Positions 13,124 through 13,178 of a stretch of 13,178 bases of DNA are shown piece by piece. The DNA comes from Candidatus Symbiobacter sp. GTDB lineage: Bacteria > Pseudomonadota > Alphaproteobacteria > Elsterales > Elsteraceae. Both the position numbers and the translations under genes were made by a program. The stretch is taken from positions 1 through 13,178 of the forward strand of contig JASGCR010000030.1 in NCBI GenBank assembly GCA_030054015.1, given 5' to 3'. The notes under the pieces are model-generated. The model did no database searches. It was not told the origin of the DNA and saw only the letters and a program-made list of their open reading frames with translations. Numbering within the stretch: position 1 is the first letter of the stretch; every line of letters begins with the position of its first letter.

Positions 13124-13178
13124 GGGCGTCATTACCCGCAGATTTTTGCCGCAAAGCGGCATAAATCTGTCGGGTAAT
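13124..13178. repeat. Left half of a palindromic repeat, cut by the window edge
   Basis: The outer end GGGCGTCATTACCC (13124-13137) is followed by an arm hairpin CAGATTTTTGCCGC (13139-13152) with 13156-13169, one mismatch, loop AAA, and then GGGTAAT, the start of a central stem. The same arm type occurs on the right side of the element at 11220-11250. It lies 30 bp after the glycosyltransferase stop and could terminate its transcript. Confidence 0.85.

Overview
The window comes from an alphaproteobacterial chromosome. The strongest evidence is a circularly permuted (two-piece) tmRNA gene at about 9600-9931 on the minus strand, a gene form typical of Alphaproteobacteria. It has the G3.U70 acceptor pair, a GGCAGTA T-loop and a tag reading frame ANDNVEPRLAVAA. 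Choline-to-betaine genes and a flavin-dependent thymidylate synthase fit the same assignment. I cannot name the genus.

Layout. 188-3411 (minus): betB followed by betA, which oxidise choline to glycine betaine. A possible 55-codon membrane peptide (3439-3606) lies just upstream of betB. 3863-6673 (minus): one large polypeptide with the complete architecture of an MmeI-family restriction enzyme/methyltransferase, preceded by a candidate promoter and a possible leader peptide. 6895-9129 (minus): lpdA (dihydrolipoamide dehydrogenase) behind two small genes I do not recognise, one cytosolic and one with a membrane anchor. 9600-9967 (minus): ssrA with its promoter. 10105-11052 (plus): thyX, divergent from ssrA. 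11526-13094 (plus): a multi-pass GT39/ArnT-like glycosyltransferase.

The unusual feature is a family of interspersed, nested palindromic repeats. It occupies every gap between transcription units except the divergent ssrA-thyX gap. A full element is 140-200 bp. It has an outer inverted repeat GAGCGTCATTACCC / GGGTAATGACGCTC, which encloses a left hairpin arm, a central 17-bp stem GGGTAATCCCCCAGGAG / CTCCTGGGGGATTACCC, and a right hairpin arm. Drawn as single-stranded nucleic acid it is a cloverleaf. The arms come in several sequence types, are shared between copies in different combinations, and show compensatory base changes that keep the stems paired. Copies are intact, half-length, degenerate, or reduced to ends with T-run/GACGCTC tails. 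No transposase is encoded in the window, so these look like non-autonomous elements (MITE- or REP/BIME-like) that may also work as bidirectional terminators. The restriction-modification gene lies between two of them, and one supplies its stop codon.

Functionally the window mixes housekeeping genes (lpdA, thyX, ssrA), an osmoprotection module (betBA), a defence gene and an envelope-glycan gene, separated by the repeats.
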